Assembly (NCBI RefSeq): GCF_018873765.1
Contig: NC_057926.1
Span: forward strand, 46,925,043 to 46,989,042
Direction: 5' to 3'
Length of the DNA stretch: 64,000 nucleotides
DNA from: Telopea speciosissima
Lineage: Eukaryota; Streptophyta; Magnoliopsida; Proteales; Proteaceae
Made by a program: the position numbers and the translations under genes. Position 1 is the stretch's first letter, and each line of letters starts with the position of its first letter. Below the pieces are notes generated by a model that saw only the letters and a list, made by a program, of their open reading frames with translations, was not told the DNA's origin and did not search any database. This document shows positions 1 to 9,989 of the stretch, piece by piece.

Positions 1-779
1 GTTGATAATATAATCAAAAACTAGAGATTCATACACACATATTTGCATTGTAAAAATTTTACCTTCCAAAGTGAATATGTTATTGCTGCAAGAAACTTTT
101 TGATGGTAAGAACACAGAATTCCTAAATCTTTAAGGTTGCAAGATCAAATAGAAGTGCAAAGAAATCTATACTCTTTTGAATTCAGGTAGATTCTGTTTT
201 TTGTACCAAATAATATTGGTAGGAACAGTGAAATTAATGTCATTTTAAATGGTGTAACGAGAGTGGATTTGGGCCTGGGCCTAATTTCATGTGACCTTTT
301 CTATATAGATAGAGGGAGAGTTGGTAACCCAATTAAATTAATTCACACCAACATTTTTGCACCCCAAAACCAGTATTTCTCTTTCTGTATTATCATTCAG
401 ATCTGTTGAGCACCGTTATAACAAACACCAAAGAAACATGAACAAAAACGAAACAGAGGAAAGTTGATACACAGATTTTAACATGGTTCATACACCAATG
501 CGATGTGCAAATCCATGGGCGGAGATGGAGATGTTCCACTATGTAATCAAAGAAAATACAATGGAGATCTCTCAATTAAGAACACCCAAAAATGGTAGCA
601 AGAATTCTCACCCAAAAATCCTAACTCGAAAATCCTCAAATCTCACGCCTTTTCACTTACTTACACAACAAGACGTTAAAACATATAAATACTCCTCTAA
701 ACGGGTTGATCCATCGGGTTGGATCACAATATACCGTGGGGGCTTTGCCCCCCACCCCCTTTGCACCCCTAAACGAAGG
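1..779. repeat. Block 1, downstream flank of a lost LRK10L gene
   Basis: This stretch aligns almost base for base with 18400-19175, 32118-32880 and 58744-59515, which lie downstream (in minus-strand sense) of LRK10L genes A, B and C. Around 780 the similarity jumps straight to the minisatellite that in block 2 lies upstream of gene A (near 23130). The roughly 3.95 kb holding the LRK10L gene is therefore absent here. The junction shows only a few shared bases (gaag). I see no coding gene in it. Confidence 0.8.
420..779 (+). repeat. Dispersed repeat, family R1
   Basis: Begins with an 'accaaagaaacatgaac' type motif and runs through 'atccatgggcggag' and 'gagatctctcaa'. Related copies, all in the same orientation, are at about 14411-14590, 18820-19270, 32540-33000, 59155-59620 and 62590-62770. 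The composition resembles non-coding parts of plant LTR elements, but no terminal repeats or target duplications are visible, so the class is left open. Confidence 0.6.
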
Positions 780-1060
780 AAGAGTCCTGAAGACTTGTCC
801 AAGTTAGTTTGGGATGGTACATAAATCCTGACAAGAACTTCTTTATCTTCTTTCTCTTCTTTCCTCCCACTTGTATTGATAGGCATGCAATGCTAATATA
901 GCCCTGGAAGACTTGGAAGTATCCAAGTAAGTTTGGGATGGTACATAATTAAGTCTTGACAAGAACTTCTAACACTACCTACCTAAGGGTGTGCATAATT
1001 GTTACCATCATTAAAGGGGATGACTTTGAGCTTTTTCCTCCCAAAGGTAGAAAAGAAGAG
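780..1060. repeat. Minisatellite, about 1.5 units plus a degenerate unit
   Basis: Contains the 'gtttgggatggtacataa' unit found as a longer array at 22727-23360 and 36450-37110. Here only one full unit and a shortened one remain. Each unit has a pyrimidine tract (cttctttctcttctttcc) followed by a complementary or near-complementary purine tract in most copies. Confidence 0.7.
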
Positions 1061-1086
1061 AGAGTTGATAAGAATGAAATGCTAAT

Positions 1087-1311
1087 CTAGTCCTGGAAGA
1101 CTTGGGAAGTCTCCAAGTCTTGGATGGTACCCGACAGTAGTAGCAGTAGTGGAGAAATCTTAATCAAACCCATTAGACATATGCTATAATGGATGGATGA
1201 TACGTTAGCTGTGTAACTGAGCTCCATTGGAAATCCATCCAATGTGATGGGAATGCCCATTGGCCGGCAAAGACCTTCCAGCCCATTCATGGATAGGCTG
1301 AAAATAGTCAT
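1087..1311 (-). other. Short conserved ORF of unknown nature, copy 1
   Basis: A 70-75 codon reading frame starting MTIFSLSMNGLEGLCRP, present in four copies (also 17040-17222, 23400-23699 and 37207-37428) with few amino-acid changes. It always lies upstream (minus sense) of the LRK10L slot, just beyond the minisatellite. I recognise no domain. Because the surrounding DNA is equally conserved, the frame may be passive conservation within a recent duplication rather than a real gene. Confidence 0.3.
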
Positions 1312-1553
1312 GTTGGTATATGACAGCTGTCTCTTGGTTAGTTACAGCATTTGTTGCTGCTAGAGGGCCATTTTTTTTAAGGTTTTAGCTCAAGAAGCTA
1401 AAGCCAGTGGATAGACTATATAGTATGCAAGTGATACAGCAAGTTGAGCTTAAGCCATACTATAAACTAAGAATTTACAAAATTTCCTTGCCTTTTATGT
1501 TTGATCACATCTGAACTAATGTTCTACCCCAAAACAAATAAAAAAAGGGCTCA

Positions 1554-1675
1554 TGTTCTCTGTGCCGCAGCGTAGGCTGCGCCCAGACACATGGGCCTGC
1601 TACTCAAGGGGCAGGGTGGTCATTGCACACACCCCCATGTGTCTGGGCGCCACCTGCACCCCGGCACAGAGAACA
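1554..1675. mobile_element. Foldback MITE, family F1
   Basis: The ends are near-perfect inverted repeats: tgttctctgtgccgcag at the left and ggcacagagaaca at the right. The interior arms (gcccagacacatggg / cccatgtgtctgggc) also pair, leaving a short loop. Related copies lie at 2895-3015, 23933-24056 and 37660-37783. No coding capacity. Confidence 0.75.
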
Positions 1676-2894
1676 TTCTCTCGGAAAAAAAAAAACATCT
1701 GAACCAATGAGAGGGATTAAACTTGGGCTGGCCATGGCCAGATCAATGCAACCCTAGATTTAACCTGAATCACCAGGCCCTACAAAGGCCTAAAGAATTT
1801 TGGGCCAGGTCCAGCCTTAGCATGATGGTCCTGCCTTGCCCAAGTCCGAACTCTATTTTCAGTGTATAGGTTAACAACTGAATTGCTCAGTATTTCATCA
1901 AAAAAAAAACGAGGGAAAATTTCACGGACATCCCCTATAAGTTTATCGTATATCCCAGGCACTCTAAAATCTATCAAAATATCAACCTTCCCCCTGACGT
2001 TAAGTACAGTTAGCACCCAAAGTTGAAATGTTCATTTTTATTTAAATAATAACCTCTCATTCCATCTTCTTCCCTCTTCTTCCCTATTCTTTCCAAGGAT
2101 CGGCTTAGGGTTTCCAGGGAGACAACCGTCAGCTCAATGAAGAAATCGCAGGTCACAAGGGGTGGTCGTCCCTAGAGAAGATGATCGGCTTAAACCAAAG
2201 TTGTTTGATACACAGAAGGAATAGAGAGCAGGGGAAGGAGAACCCCGAGAGGAAATGCAGATCGGAACCTGAATAGGAAAATCTGATTTGACCTTGGAAC
2301 AACGGAGAATAATTGTGTTACTAAGAGCTACCATCCCTCGGTTACTCTACTTCTTGGTGTCAGTTCCCATAAATGAGCGTGTAGTGCATGTTTTTTGGGA
2401 GCTACAACACATCCATACAAGTCTTTAACTCTTCGGGTTTACTGAATCTAATCTATCTAATGGAAAAGGAAGATAATCAGAATTCGGGGCTTTAGAAGCA
2501 AATTGGTCTTATTGATTGTAGGGGAAGGGCATTCGGTTGTAAATTAAGTCATTCATTCCTGTAGATTTTGGGTCCTTTAAACTCTCAGAATTCACAGGAG
2601 ATTCAATTCAAATAAGAGACGGTTGCGTTGTGGATTAGTCGTAGTTCTCGCAGGTTACGAGCTTGCTATATTGATAATATATACAATGTGAACACTAGCA
2701 AGTAGGAAAGCAACTTGAGTGGGTCTGGATTGGGAAATTGAGCCCAAGCAAGTTGGAAGTCCAGTCTGATTCTGTTCCAAATTTGAGCCCACATTCGACT
2801 GAACTGGGCTTATTTTACTTGAGTGTCCATCTTGTTCTGTCCCCATTGAGTTTAGCCTAGTGGAAAAGTAAAATCAAATAAATAAAAGGAGCGC
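1676..2894. other. Block 1 spacer, no gene seen
   Basis: From 1690 to about 2640 this matches 17420-18260, 24070-24365 plus 25678-26050, and the corresponding part of block 3. At about 2000 it shows the uninterrupted form of the site where the 1.3 kb copia derivative sits in blocks 2 and 3 (gttaagtacagttagcaccc), so it serves as an empty site. From 2641 the similarity to the array stops. The short ORFs here are not conserved between copies and are left out. Confidence 0.6.
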
Positions 2895-3015
2895 TGTACT
2901 CTGTGCCGCAGCGCAGGCTACACCTAGACACATCAGGATAGGCACAATGACCAACCTGCCCCTGCACAGGCTGCCCATGTGCCTGAGTGCAACCTACGCT
3001 GCGGCATAGAGAACA
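2895..3015. mobile_element. Foldback MITE, family F1, second copy
   Basis: Inverted ends tgtactctgtgccgcag and ctgcggcatagagaaca with a pairing interior, clearly related to 1554-1675 but more diverged in the loop. Confidence 0.7.
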
Positions 3016-3121
3016 TTCAATGCTTCCCAAATTCAAGGCATATCAAAATCCAAATCCCATGAACACTTGTAAAGTTTTCTTTGATGCCAACCACTTGTAA
3101 TATCTTAAATATATTGTCATG

Positions 3122-3434
3122 GTCTGTCAAAAATGGTGGGCTCTGAAATTTTTCTTGCTTCAGATACATAAAAAAAATGGGTAAAGTACACGTACCCCCT
3201 ATAATACTCCTAATATTCTTCGTACCCCCTAAGCAGCTCAATATCTCAAGTGCCATCGTTCAATATTCCACGTACCACCTTTACTGTACACCCCAAATGC
3301 CAGATAGGTCCAATCAGTTAAATACCACCGTTAGATGCCAAAATTTTGACCATTTTACCCTTTGCTCCATTTTCGTAAGTCTGTCAAAAATGGTGGGCTC
3401 TGAAATTTTTCTTGCTTCTGATACATAAAAAAAT
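3122..3434 (+). repeat. Tandem duplication of the Mutator-like element's left end
   Basis: The segment 'gtctgtcaaaaatggtgg...cttgcttc' followed by the terminal-repeat start occurs twice, at about 3122-3377 and again from about 3378. The duplication takes in both outside flank and TIR end. The inner copy (terminus at 3435) is preceded by TAAAAAAAT, exactly the 9 bases that follow the right terminus at 12270. The outer copy has one extra A. The inner end is therefore probably the original one. Confidence 0.7.
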
Positions 3435-3957
3435 GGATAAAATACACGTAACCCCAATAATGCACCCAATATTCCTCGTACCCCCCTAAGCAGCTCAATA
3501 TCTCACGTGCCACCCTTCAATATTCCACGTACCACCCCTGCTTTACACCCCAAATGCCAGATAGGTCCAATCCGTTAAATAACACTGTTAGATGCCAAAA
3601 TTTTGACCATTTTACCCTTTGATCTATTTTCTTAAATCTGAAAAGACTTAATTACCCTCACTTATTTGTTGTCCTAAACTAATTGAAAATGACCATTTTA
3701 TCCTTTATTTTATTTTTATAAATGAAAAGACCTAATTGCCCTCATTTATGTATTACCCTAACCTAATTTGAAAAGACTATTTTACCCCTAAATATTTGTT
3801 CCTAGAAACCCCACAATGCCCTCATCTTCCCCAAATCAACTCACTTAGAGCGCCTCCGTGCTTAGAGAAAGCTGCTGCTCCGACAAAGCGTCCAACTCCC
3901 TGCTCTGGCGACTTCCTTCCTTCTCCGGCTATACGTATTGGCATATAGCTGAACCGG
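3435..3957 (+). repeat. Left terminal inverted repeat of the Mutator-like element
   Basis: Matches the reverse complement of 11795-12270. Landmarks shared by both arms are the 'ccagataggtccaatc' motif, the 'aaatgaccatttta' motif, and the inner stretch ending 'tatagctgaaccgg'. Confidence 0.8.
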
Positions 3958-4095
3958 CACGGTAACTCCCCAATAATCCTTCGGAATTCTCCCCTTGGCG
4001 AACTCTATAAGCTCCAACAGAGAGTCACCGGAACTGTGCGGATTTGCCGAGAATGCTGATAAACCTGGATTAATCCTAAACGACGACAATCCTTC
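3958..4095 (-). pseudogene. Captured apyrase (GDA1/CD39 NTPase) exon fragment
   Basis: The minus strand reads an uninterrupted stretch containing RINPGLSAFSANPHSSGDSL and then LLELIEFAKGRIPKDYWGVT. In plant apyrases this corresponds to the region just before the second apyrase-conserved motif (PGLS...SLLELLEFAK...P...VQL.ATAG). The match runs to the inner edge of the left TIR, where the next family residues (ATAG) are replaced by TIR sequence. Only about 45 codons are present, with no start or catalytic motif, so it cannot encode an active enzyme. It resembles the membrane-type APY5/6 proteins more than the soluble ones, but that subgrouping is a weak inference. Confidence 0.6.
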
Positions 4096-4559
4096 CTTTT
4101 TTTATTATTCTACTTCAATCTGTTTCCTGTTGATCCTTGTGGATAAAACCTAAGATTCGCCGTTGACGAGCTTTATCTTATTCCATTTTCTTTCATTATT
4201 TACTCCTGCAGTTCTGTGACGTACAAACCGTAATTCACTGCTTACACTTTTTTATGACTATTTATCTAATGATAGTTAAAACTCCTGGATTTCTGTTTTT
4301 GTTTTAAAAAGCAAGGACTATCTAATTGAAGAAAAAATTTCAGTTATTTTGATGAAATAGCTGCTCCTTTCTTGCAGAATTTCATACTTGTTTCAATGAA
4401 ACTTGAATCTGACTCTTAAAACTTAGTTAAATGATGCTCAATTCTATACCCTGCCGGGTCCAATCTATCAGAGCATTCTGTTTCTAAAGGTTTGATTGAT
4501 ATTTTAGGCTAAATTTGTAAAGGAATTGAAAGAAACATCTTCATCAGAATCGCAAACAA
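4096..4559. other. Filler between the two captured gene fragments
   Basis: AT-rich sequence without a conserved frame, lying between the importin and apyrase pieces. It may be captured intron or UTR sequence. I see no gene in it. Confidence 0.4.
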
Positions 4560-5017
4560 GCACTCCTGAGGTGGGTTTCCATCAGAAGAGCGGACTCTTG
4601 AAGCCGAGGGTTATAAGAGGTGACACACTGGAACATAAAGGGGAGAAGCTCCGGCCACCCACCATCAGGAACGATACCTGAAGCAAGCTCGGAGACTGTA
4701 TCGCAGAGCTTTTTGGATATCGTCTTGGCACCTTCTTGTTGAACGCAAGCAAGAAGGTGAGTTTTGAGAGCCGATTGCGTAGAAGGAGAAAGGCGAGGCC
4801 AGATGTAAGAATCATCATGGGTGAGCTGCTTACGAAGGAGAATCGCCAACATGGCCCGTAGCTCGACGAGAGGAGACGACTGAAGAACATGAGCGAAGCT
4901 TGAGAGACAATTGATTCTGTTTGCAGAGATTAAATAACGCCTCGGCCTGCGATCGCTGTTCGTTCCCAGATGACATGAGATGGGAAATCAGGGTTTCGAA
5001 TGGAGCCATATCGGGGC
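4560..5017 (-). pseudogene. Captured importin-5-type (karyopherin beta, IMB3-like) N-terminal fragment
   Basis: The minus strand encodes the first HEAT repeats of an importin beta-3/importin-5 protein. Recognisable segments are PFETLISHLMSSGNEQRSQA, EALFNLCKQNQ, LLRKQLTHDDSYIWPRLS and SKKLCDTVSELASG, ending about residue 140 of the family. One extra base after 'SLKL' breaks the frame. Plant importin-5 proteins are about 1100 residues and carry ribosomal proteins and other cargo into the nucleus; only the N-terminal tenth is present. The reading continues upstream across the nested LTR element at 11763-11794. No start codon or promoter was captured with certainty. This is a transduplicated fragment inside the Mutator-like element, not a working gene. 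Confidence 0.75.
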
Positions 5018-6792
5018 TGTTTGAGTTAAAATAATACCGCAAGCGTACGGGCCAATTGTAGCTACGGGTCGAACACGAGGAGATATACGCCACTCTATTT
5101 AATTAACTTAAAAGTAATGCAAAGTGAACCAAATTAAAGTGTTAAATTAAACTAATTAAACTAATGAAAATTAATGCATCCTAACTCATAAGCATCTAAC
5201 AAAATTAAGGGATTAAATTGGCATCCTAACACATGAGCATCTAACCTATCAAACTAACGTAAATTGGAAGGAATAACAAAAACGCAGCCACACTTCATAA
5301 TCACATAAAAAGAAATAAGGGAATAAAAGTGCATCCACATACCACAACCATATAAAAAAAATAAAAGAAATAGAGGGAGAAGAAGAAGAAGATAGAGAGA
5401 GATAGAGGAGAGGGAGAATGAGATTGAGAGTTTAGAGAGTAAAACCTTGATGTGTTTACATGAATGTAATTGAAAAGCTTGAATACTTCATAAACTTACC
5501 TTGGCCTCCTCTTCTAAATCTTCAAGTCTTGTCATCAACTTAAGAACTTAGACTAGAAGGCTTAAAACCTAAACTAGAATTAAGAAATTACAACCCAATT
5601 GAAGACTTAAATTGAAATTAAAGCATAAACTAAACCTATTACAACCATTAAATGAAAATCAAAAAGCAAACTAGAACTTAGAAAAGCCAAAAATCACAAC
5701 TTAGAAGGAGAAGAAGAAAAGAAATTTTACTAAGTGAATGAACTAAAAATTACACTAAAAACTGAATTAAAATTGAACTAGAAACTAACTAAAAACTGAA
5801 CTAAAAAGCTAACTTCTTACAACCCAAAGGGCAAGGGGTATTTATAGGGGGAAGAGAAGAGAAGGGAGAAGAGGGAAGTGTAGGAGAAATATTCCCTAAG
5901 AAAGAGAATATTCTCTTCTCCTTCCTCTTTTACAATGCCTTGAATCCTAAGAAAAAGAAAAAATAGAAAGAAGAAGAAGAAGATTGTTTACATAGGCCTT
6001 CTATTTCAGAAAAATAAACTTCCAATTCTAACAAGTGCTTCCTTTTCTTTGTAGATATCTTCTCCAAGCAATAAAATCAAAGCATCTTTGATTTTTCAAC
6101 TTTCCATAGGTGAGAATGTCTTTCAAAATAAGTCTATCCCAAGTAGAATTTCAGAAGTGCCCTTGAGAAGTTGGAGGAGAGAGAGAGTAAGGGTGATGAC
6201 TAGGATTCCTTCAAGAATAAATAAAATACCCATTCTGTCCTTCAGAAAACGTGGAGCATGGGGTGCTTATATAAGCCTCACCATTGTGTTCCTTGCGAAA
6301 AATCACCCAAAATAGACCCAAATTTCGTCCAATTTCGAGTTCGGGAGCCCAAGATATCTCAAGTTGAAGTTGGACTGTCCAGAGCCCTCCAAATGGAATC
6401 TTTCGGGTACAAGAATGTAACTTCTAATAATTCTGTTAAGGCCCCTGCAATCTGAACTTTCGCTTCACTTTGTCCCCAGCCGACTGTCAATAATTACAAA
6501 TAAACCCCTATAGACCATTTTCGTGCTTCGTTACGGAAACGGCCGTAACTTCTTCGTTTCAACTCGGAATCATGTGCCGTTTAAACCGTTGCGAAGCTGA
6601 CTCGATGGGCTACGCATCCAAGCCATTAACACCTTTAAACCCCTTAAAAACATTTTCTTAGCATCATCTCCTCCATTTTCACAAGAATTCACCTAAAACC
6701 TGAAAAGCATAAGAAAACACCGAGTAACTTTGTCCAATATGGTAAAATGTATGCTTTATGCCTTAAGATTTCACACATAAATGTGCTCATCA
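5018..6792 (-). repeat. 3' LTR of the Tat/Athila-type element
   Basis: 1775 bp, TG...CA ends, direct repeat of 9990-11757. It includes a purine-rich stretch (agagggagaagaagaag) near 5375. The only visible differences from the other LTR are scattered substitutions and small indels, which points to recent insertion. Confidence 0.9.
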
Positions 6793-7960
6793 GATTCCCC
6801 CACACTTGAACGTTACTTGTCCTCAAGTAAAGCAAAAGAAAAACTAATCTAGAATGCAGAAAATCCTAACTCACTTTCGTAGGAATCACGGTTGCACTTA
6901 GCATGTGCAACAAGCCTTTGAACCCCTAGGTTACCCCTAGTGGACGAGTTGTGTATCGTGGGTGTTTGTAGTGAATATACACCCAAAATTCAATTGTAAA
7001 TGAATGCTGCAAATTTTAATCATAGCATAAGTAGGAAGTGTACTTAATCCCAAAAAGTGTTCAACTAAAGATCAAGGAGCCAAAGGTTCCCCCACACTTG
7101 AATTTTATCACCCCACATCAATTCAAGTAACAAGTATGCAACAAGTTCAAGGGATCTCCTCATATTTTCTGAACACTACTCACCTTCAAGTAAACCCCCC
7201 ATAACATCGATGGAACCAAAGACTTAGGCATTGAGTATTGTTGACCATACTTTTTTTTTTTTCCAGGCATTAAGGCAAAAGTTTTTTTCTTTCTCAACCA
7301 CAAACTCTATTTCTACTCCACTACTGTTCTCTGAATGATATGGTGGAGCATACACAAGACACCCAAATACTTGATAGCTTCGCTTTTTGCATATATCCAT
7401 AAGACATTGAGACATTGATGCAAGAGTTTTTTTATTTTTTTTTTAGTTTCTTTCCAAGGAATTTCGATCAAGTCACCCTGTTTCATGAGGCACAGTGCCC
7501 TGTCTAGTCCCAAGGAATTCCACTTTCTTTTCTGTTCCTTGCTTTTTCTTTTTTCTCATTCACTTCCACTTTCATGCCTTGCCTTGCCACAAACAAATTG
7601 GTCTCAACTACTAGCCAAAAGATCAAAGGGTCCATAAAACACATAGAGGAATCTAGCCATCAAATGAAATAATGCTCATATTTTTCAATTCAATCCCTTT
7701 CACCGGAACAAACCAATTACCATCCTTGAAAAGAGATTTTTTATTATTTCGCATGCTAGGACACCTAATTCCCTCTTTCTCTCGCTTTGCAATCAAAGAG
7801 ACATATGCACAAAACCAAACTATTGTAACAATCAAAATTCATCAATTAAGCCCAACATCCCCCCCACACTTAATTCATGCAGTGTCCTCAATGCATGCAT
7901 AAAAGAAAGAATAAGGACAAGGGAGGAGATGAAGGGGTTTACCGGATATAATCAACAAAG
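6793..7960. other. Interior of the Tat/Athila-type element, non-coding part
   Basis: No conserved frame. Contains repeated 'ccccacacttga' polypurine/polypyrimidine-type motifs near 6798, 7092 and 7862, as is common in 3' regions of Tat/Ogre-like elements. Confidence 0.6.
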
Positions 7961-7964
7961 AGGA

Positions 7965-8773
7965 TCATGAAGAGTCATGAGCTCTACAAAAAGTGCTAGG
8001 AGCAAGAATGTAAATCTCAATCCATGGCCGGTAAATGGAGAAATAGCTTGACCCGGAAAACACTCGACTATGAATTTTAGTAAAGCGAGAAATAATATGG
8101 AAGTTAAGCACAACCGAGAAATATCCAATAGAAAAATCTATCCTCATGGGACAGTGGAAAATGAAGGCATTAAAACTCAGGCCATAAATTCTTCCCTTCT
8201 CTCCCATTTGCAATGTAGAACACCTATCATTCTTTAAAAAACCAATCAAAAACGGATCACAATAAGCATAAAAAGGATTATGAATAACCTCATCTAAATA
8301 ATCATAAAAAATTGGAGGCTTACTCAAATCAATCCTAGCAATACAACTATCCGCTCTTTGCATAACTTGGTTTGCCAAATAAGGATCATGGAAATATGCT
8401 TGAAAGGCATTATGACTAACATTGTCCTCCTCAATAAAATCGTCAAACCTAGGAGGTTTGGACAAATCAACATGTGAGATAATGGAATCCTCAAAATGAC
8501 AATTATCTAAGTTTTCCAAAGAGAGAGGGGGAGATCGAATTTCCTGGCTTTCTATGTTATCATGAAAATCTGATTCTAAATCAATAAATTCACTAGGCTC
8601 ACTAAAATCAGAAATTTCAGGCAAAAGGTGGACTTCCCCAGGTAGCTCATCAAACCTCGCTTCACTAATATCTTGAGGAGACTCAATCTCAACAAATAAA
8701 TCATCATGAAAAGCAGCTTGTTGGGAATGACGCTCATTAACCTTAAACTGGGGTGGTGGACTTTCAATATCAT
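7965..8773 (-). pseudogene. Internal acidic ORF of the Tat/Athila-type element
   Basis: Two overlapping frames, 7965-8624 and 8576-8773, encode Asp/Glu/Ser-rich sequence with a repeated motif of the type 'DLSKPPxFxDxxxE'. No known domain is recognised. It lies downstream of the gag-like ORF, where polymerase would be expected in an autonomous element, so it may be a degenerate or lineage-specific second ORF. Confidence 0.4.
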
Positions 8774-8798
8774 TAAACTGGAGATGGGGCGGTTCAGG

Positions 8799-9286
8799 CT
8801 AACTAGGTAATGTACCCATTTCCTCCTCTTGCACCATGGTTATCAGTTGAGAGAGTTGCTTCTCCATGGTATTTTGGCTTGTTGTGAGAAGGTCTATGTA
8901 TTTCTCAAGCTCATTCAGTCTGGCCTCCTCACCCATGTTTTGAAACTCAAGGGGTTGGTGATATGGTTTAAGGAGAGGTGGCCCATTGAGATTTAATGGA
9001 GGGTTGGGCATTGGAGGACCAAACTGACCATGATATTGGAAATTGGGTGGTCCAGCTTGGTTATTCCATTGATCCCACAAAAAATTGGGATGATCACTCC
9101 ACCCCTGATTGTAAGTGCCAAAAGAATTGTATTGAAATTGAGGACGCACATTCTCATCACCATAGCTACCCCCATAAAGATTAGGGCATCCTTCCATAAC
9201 ATGGATTGTCTGGGGAAGTGACCAATCAAAATTTCCCGAAAGCCCATAGTTGGGTTGGGGAGCAAAATTGTATTGGGGTGATGCAA
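8799..9286 (-). pseudogene. gag-like C-terminal region of the Tat/Athila-type element
   Basis: The minus-strand frame contains NQGWSDHPNFLWDQWNNQ, followed by a Pro/Asn-rich stretch and a heptad-like segment (LNELEKYIDLLTTSQNTMEK). This order (Tyr/Asn-rich, 'W.NHPNFSW' motif, Pro-rich, coiled coil) is typical of the C-terminal half of Athila/Tat gag proteins. An overlapping frame up to 9286 continues the similarity with a shift. The N-terminal gag domain is missing. Confidence 0.65.
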
Positions 9287-9965
9287 AATTGTTCTCTATC
9301 TCACTACTTTAGGCTTCCCTAACCTGTTTAAACATTTCCTCCAAAATCATGGTTGCCTTAGCATAGGTCCATCTTTCCCCCAAAGTCTTATATGGAAGTG
9401 TATCTCCCATTATTCTAAATTAACCACCTATCCAAAATTGAGGTCTCCCATAAAAAAAAAGTTTAAAGAAAAATAAAAGACTAGAAAAAAAATACTAAAA
9501 ACAAGAGGGAGCTCAAGGTAGATAATGCATCTATCCCTCGGAAATCGAAACAATGGTTCCAAAGTCGTAAGGTTGCCATATAGGTTGATGAAGGGAACCC
9601 GTATAGTCTTCACGAGCCACCTACGGGCGACTCCAAATGGATTCTGATGTAGGGTGGAGGACTACTATACGTTTATGTTTCCAAAACTCTCACTATGTTG
9701 CTTTCCTGTTATCAAGAGTGGTCACCTCCAAAGATAAGTCACATGCCAATCCAAACCACCCAACGAATCAAGGGGCACCAAGATTGGCTGGGTTTGGGCA
9801 TATGAAGGACTTTAGATTGGGCGCACACTATTTGAAATAGAAGAGTAACAAGAAGAGGTTTTCAAAAAAATTTTTTTTTAAAAAAAAAAAAAAAAGAGGA
9901 GAAAGAGAAGAAACTAAAGCACTTCGAATTACTTAAAAATCAAAAAAATAAAGTGGTCAATAATC

Positions 9966-9983
9966 TCCCCGGCAACGGCGCCA
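9966..9983 (-). other. Primer binding site of the Tat/Athila-type element
   Basis: On the minus strand TGGCGCCGTTGCCGGGGA, six bases inside the end of the 5' LTR. It fits the 3' end of a plant tRNA used by Athila/Tat elements (usually given as tRNA-Asp). Confidence 0.8.
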
Positions 9984-9989
9984 AAAACT

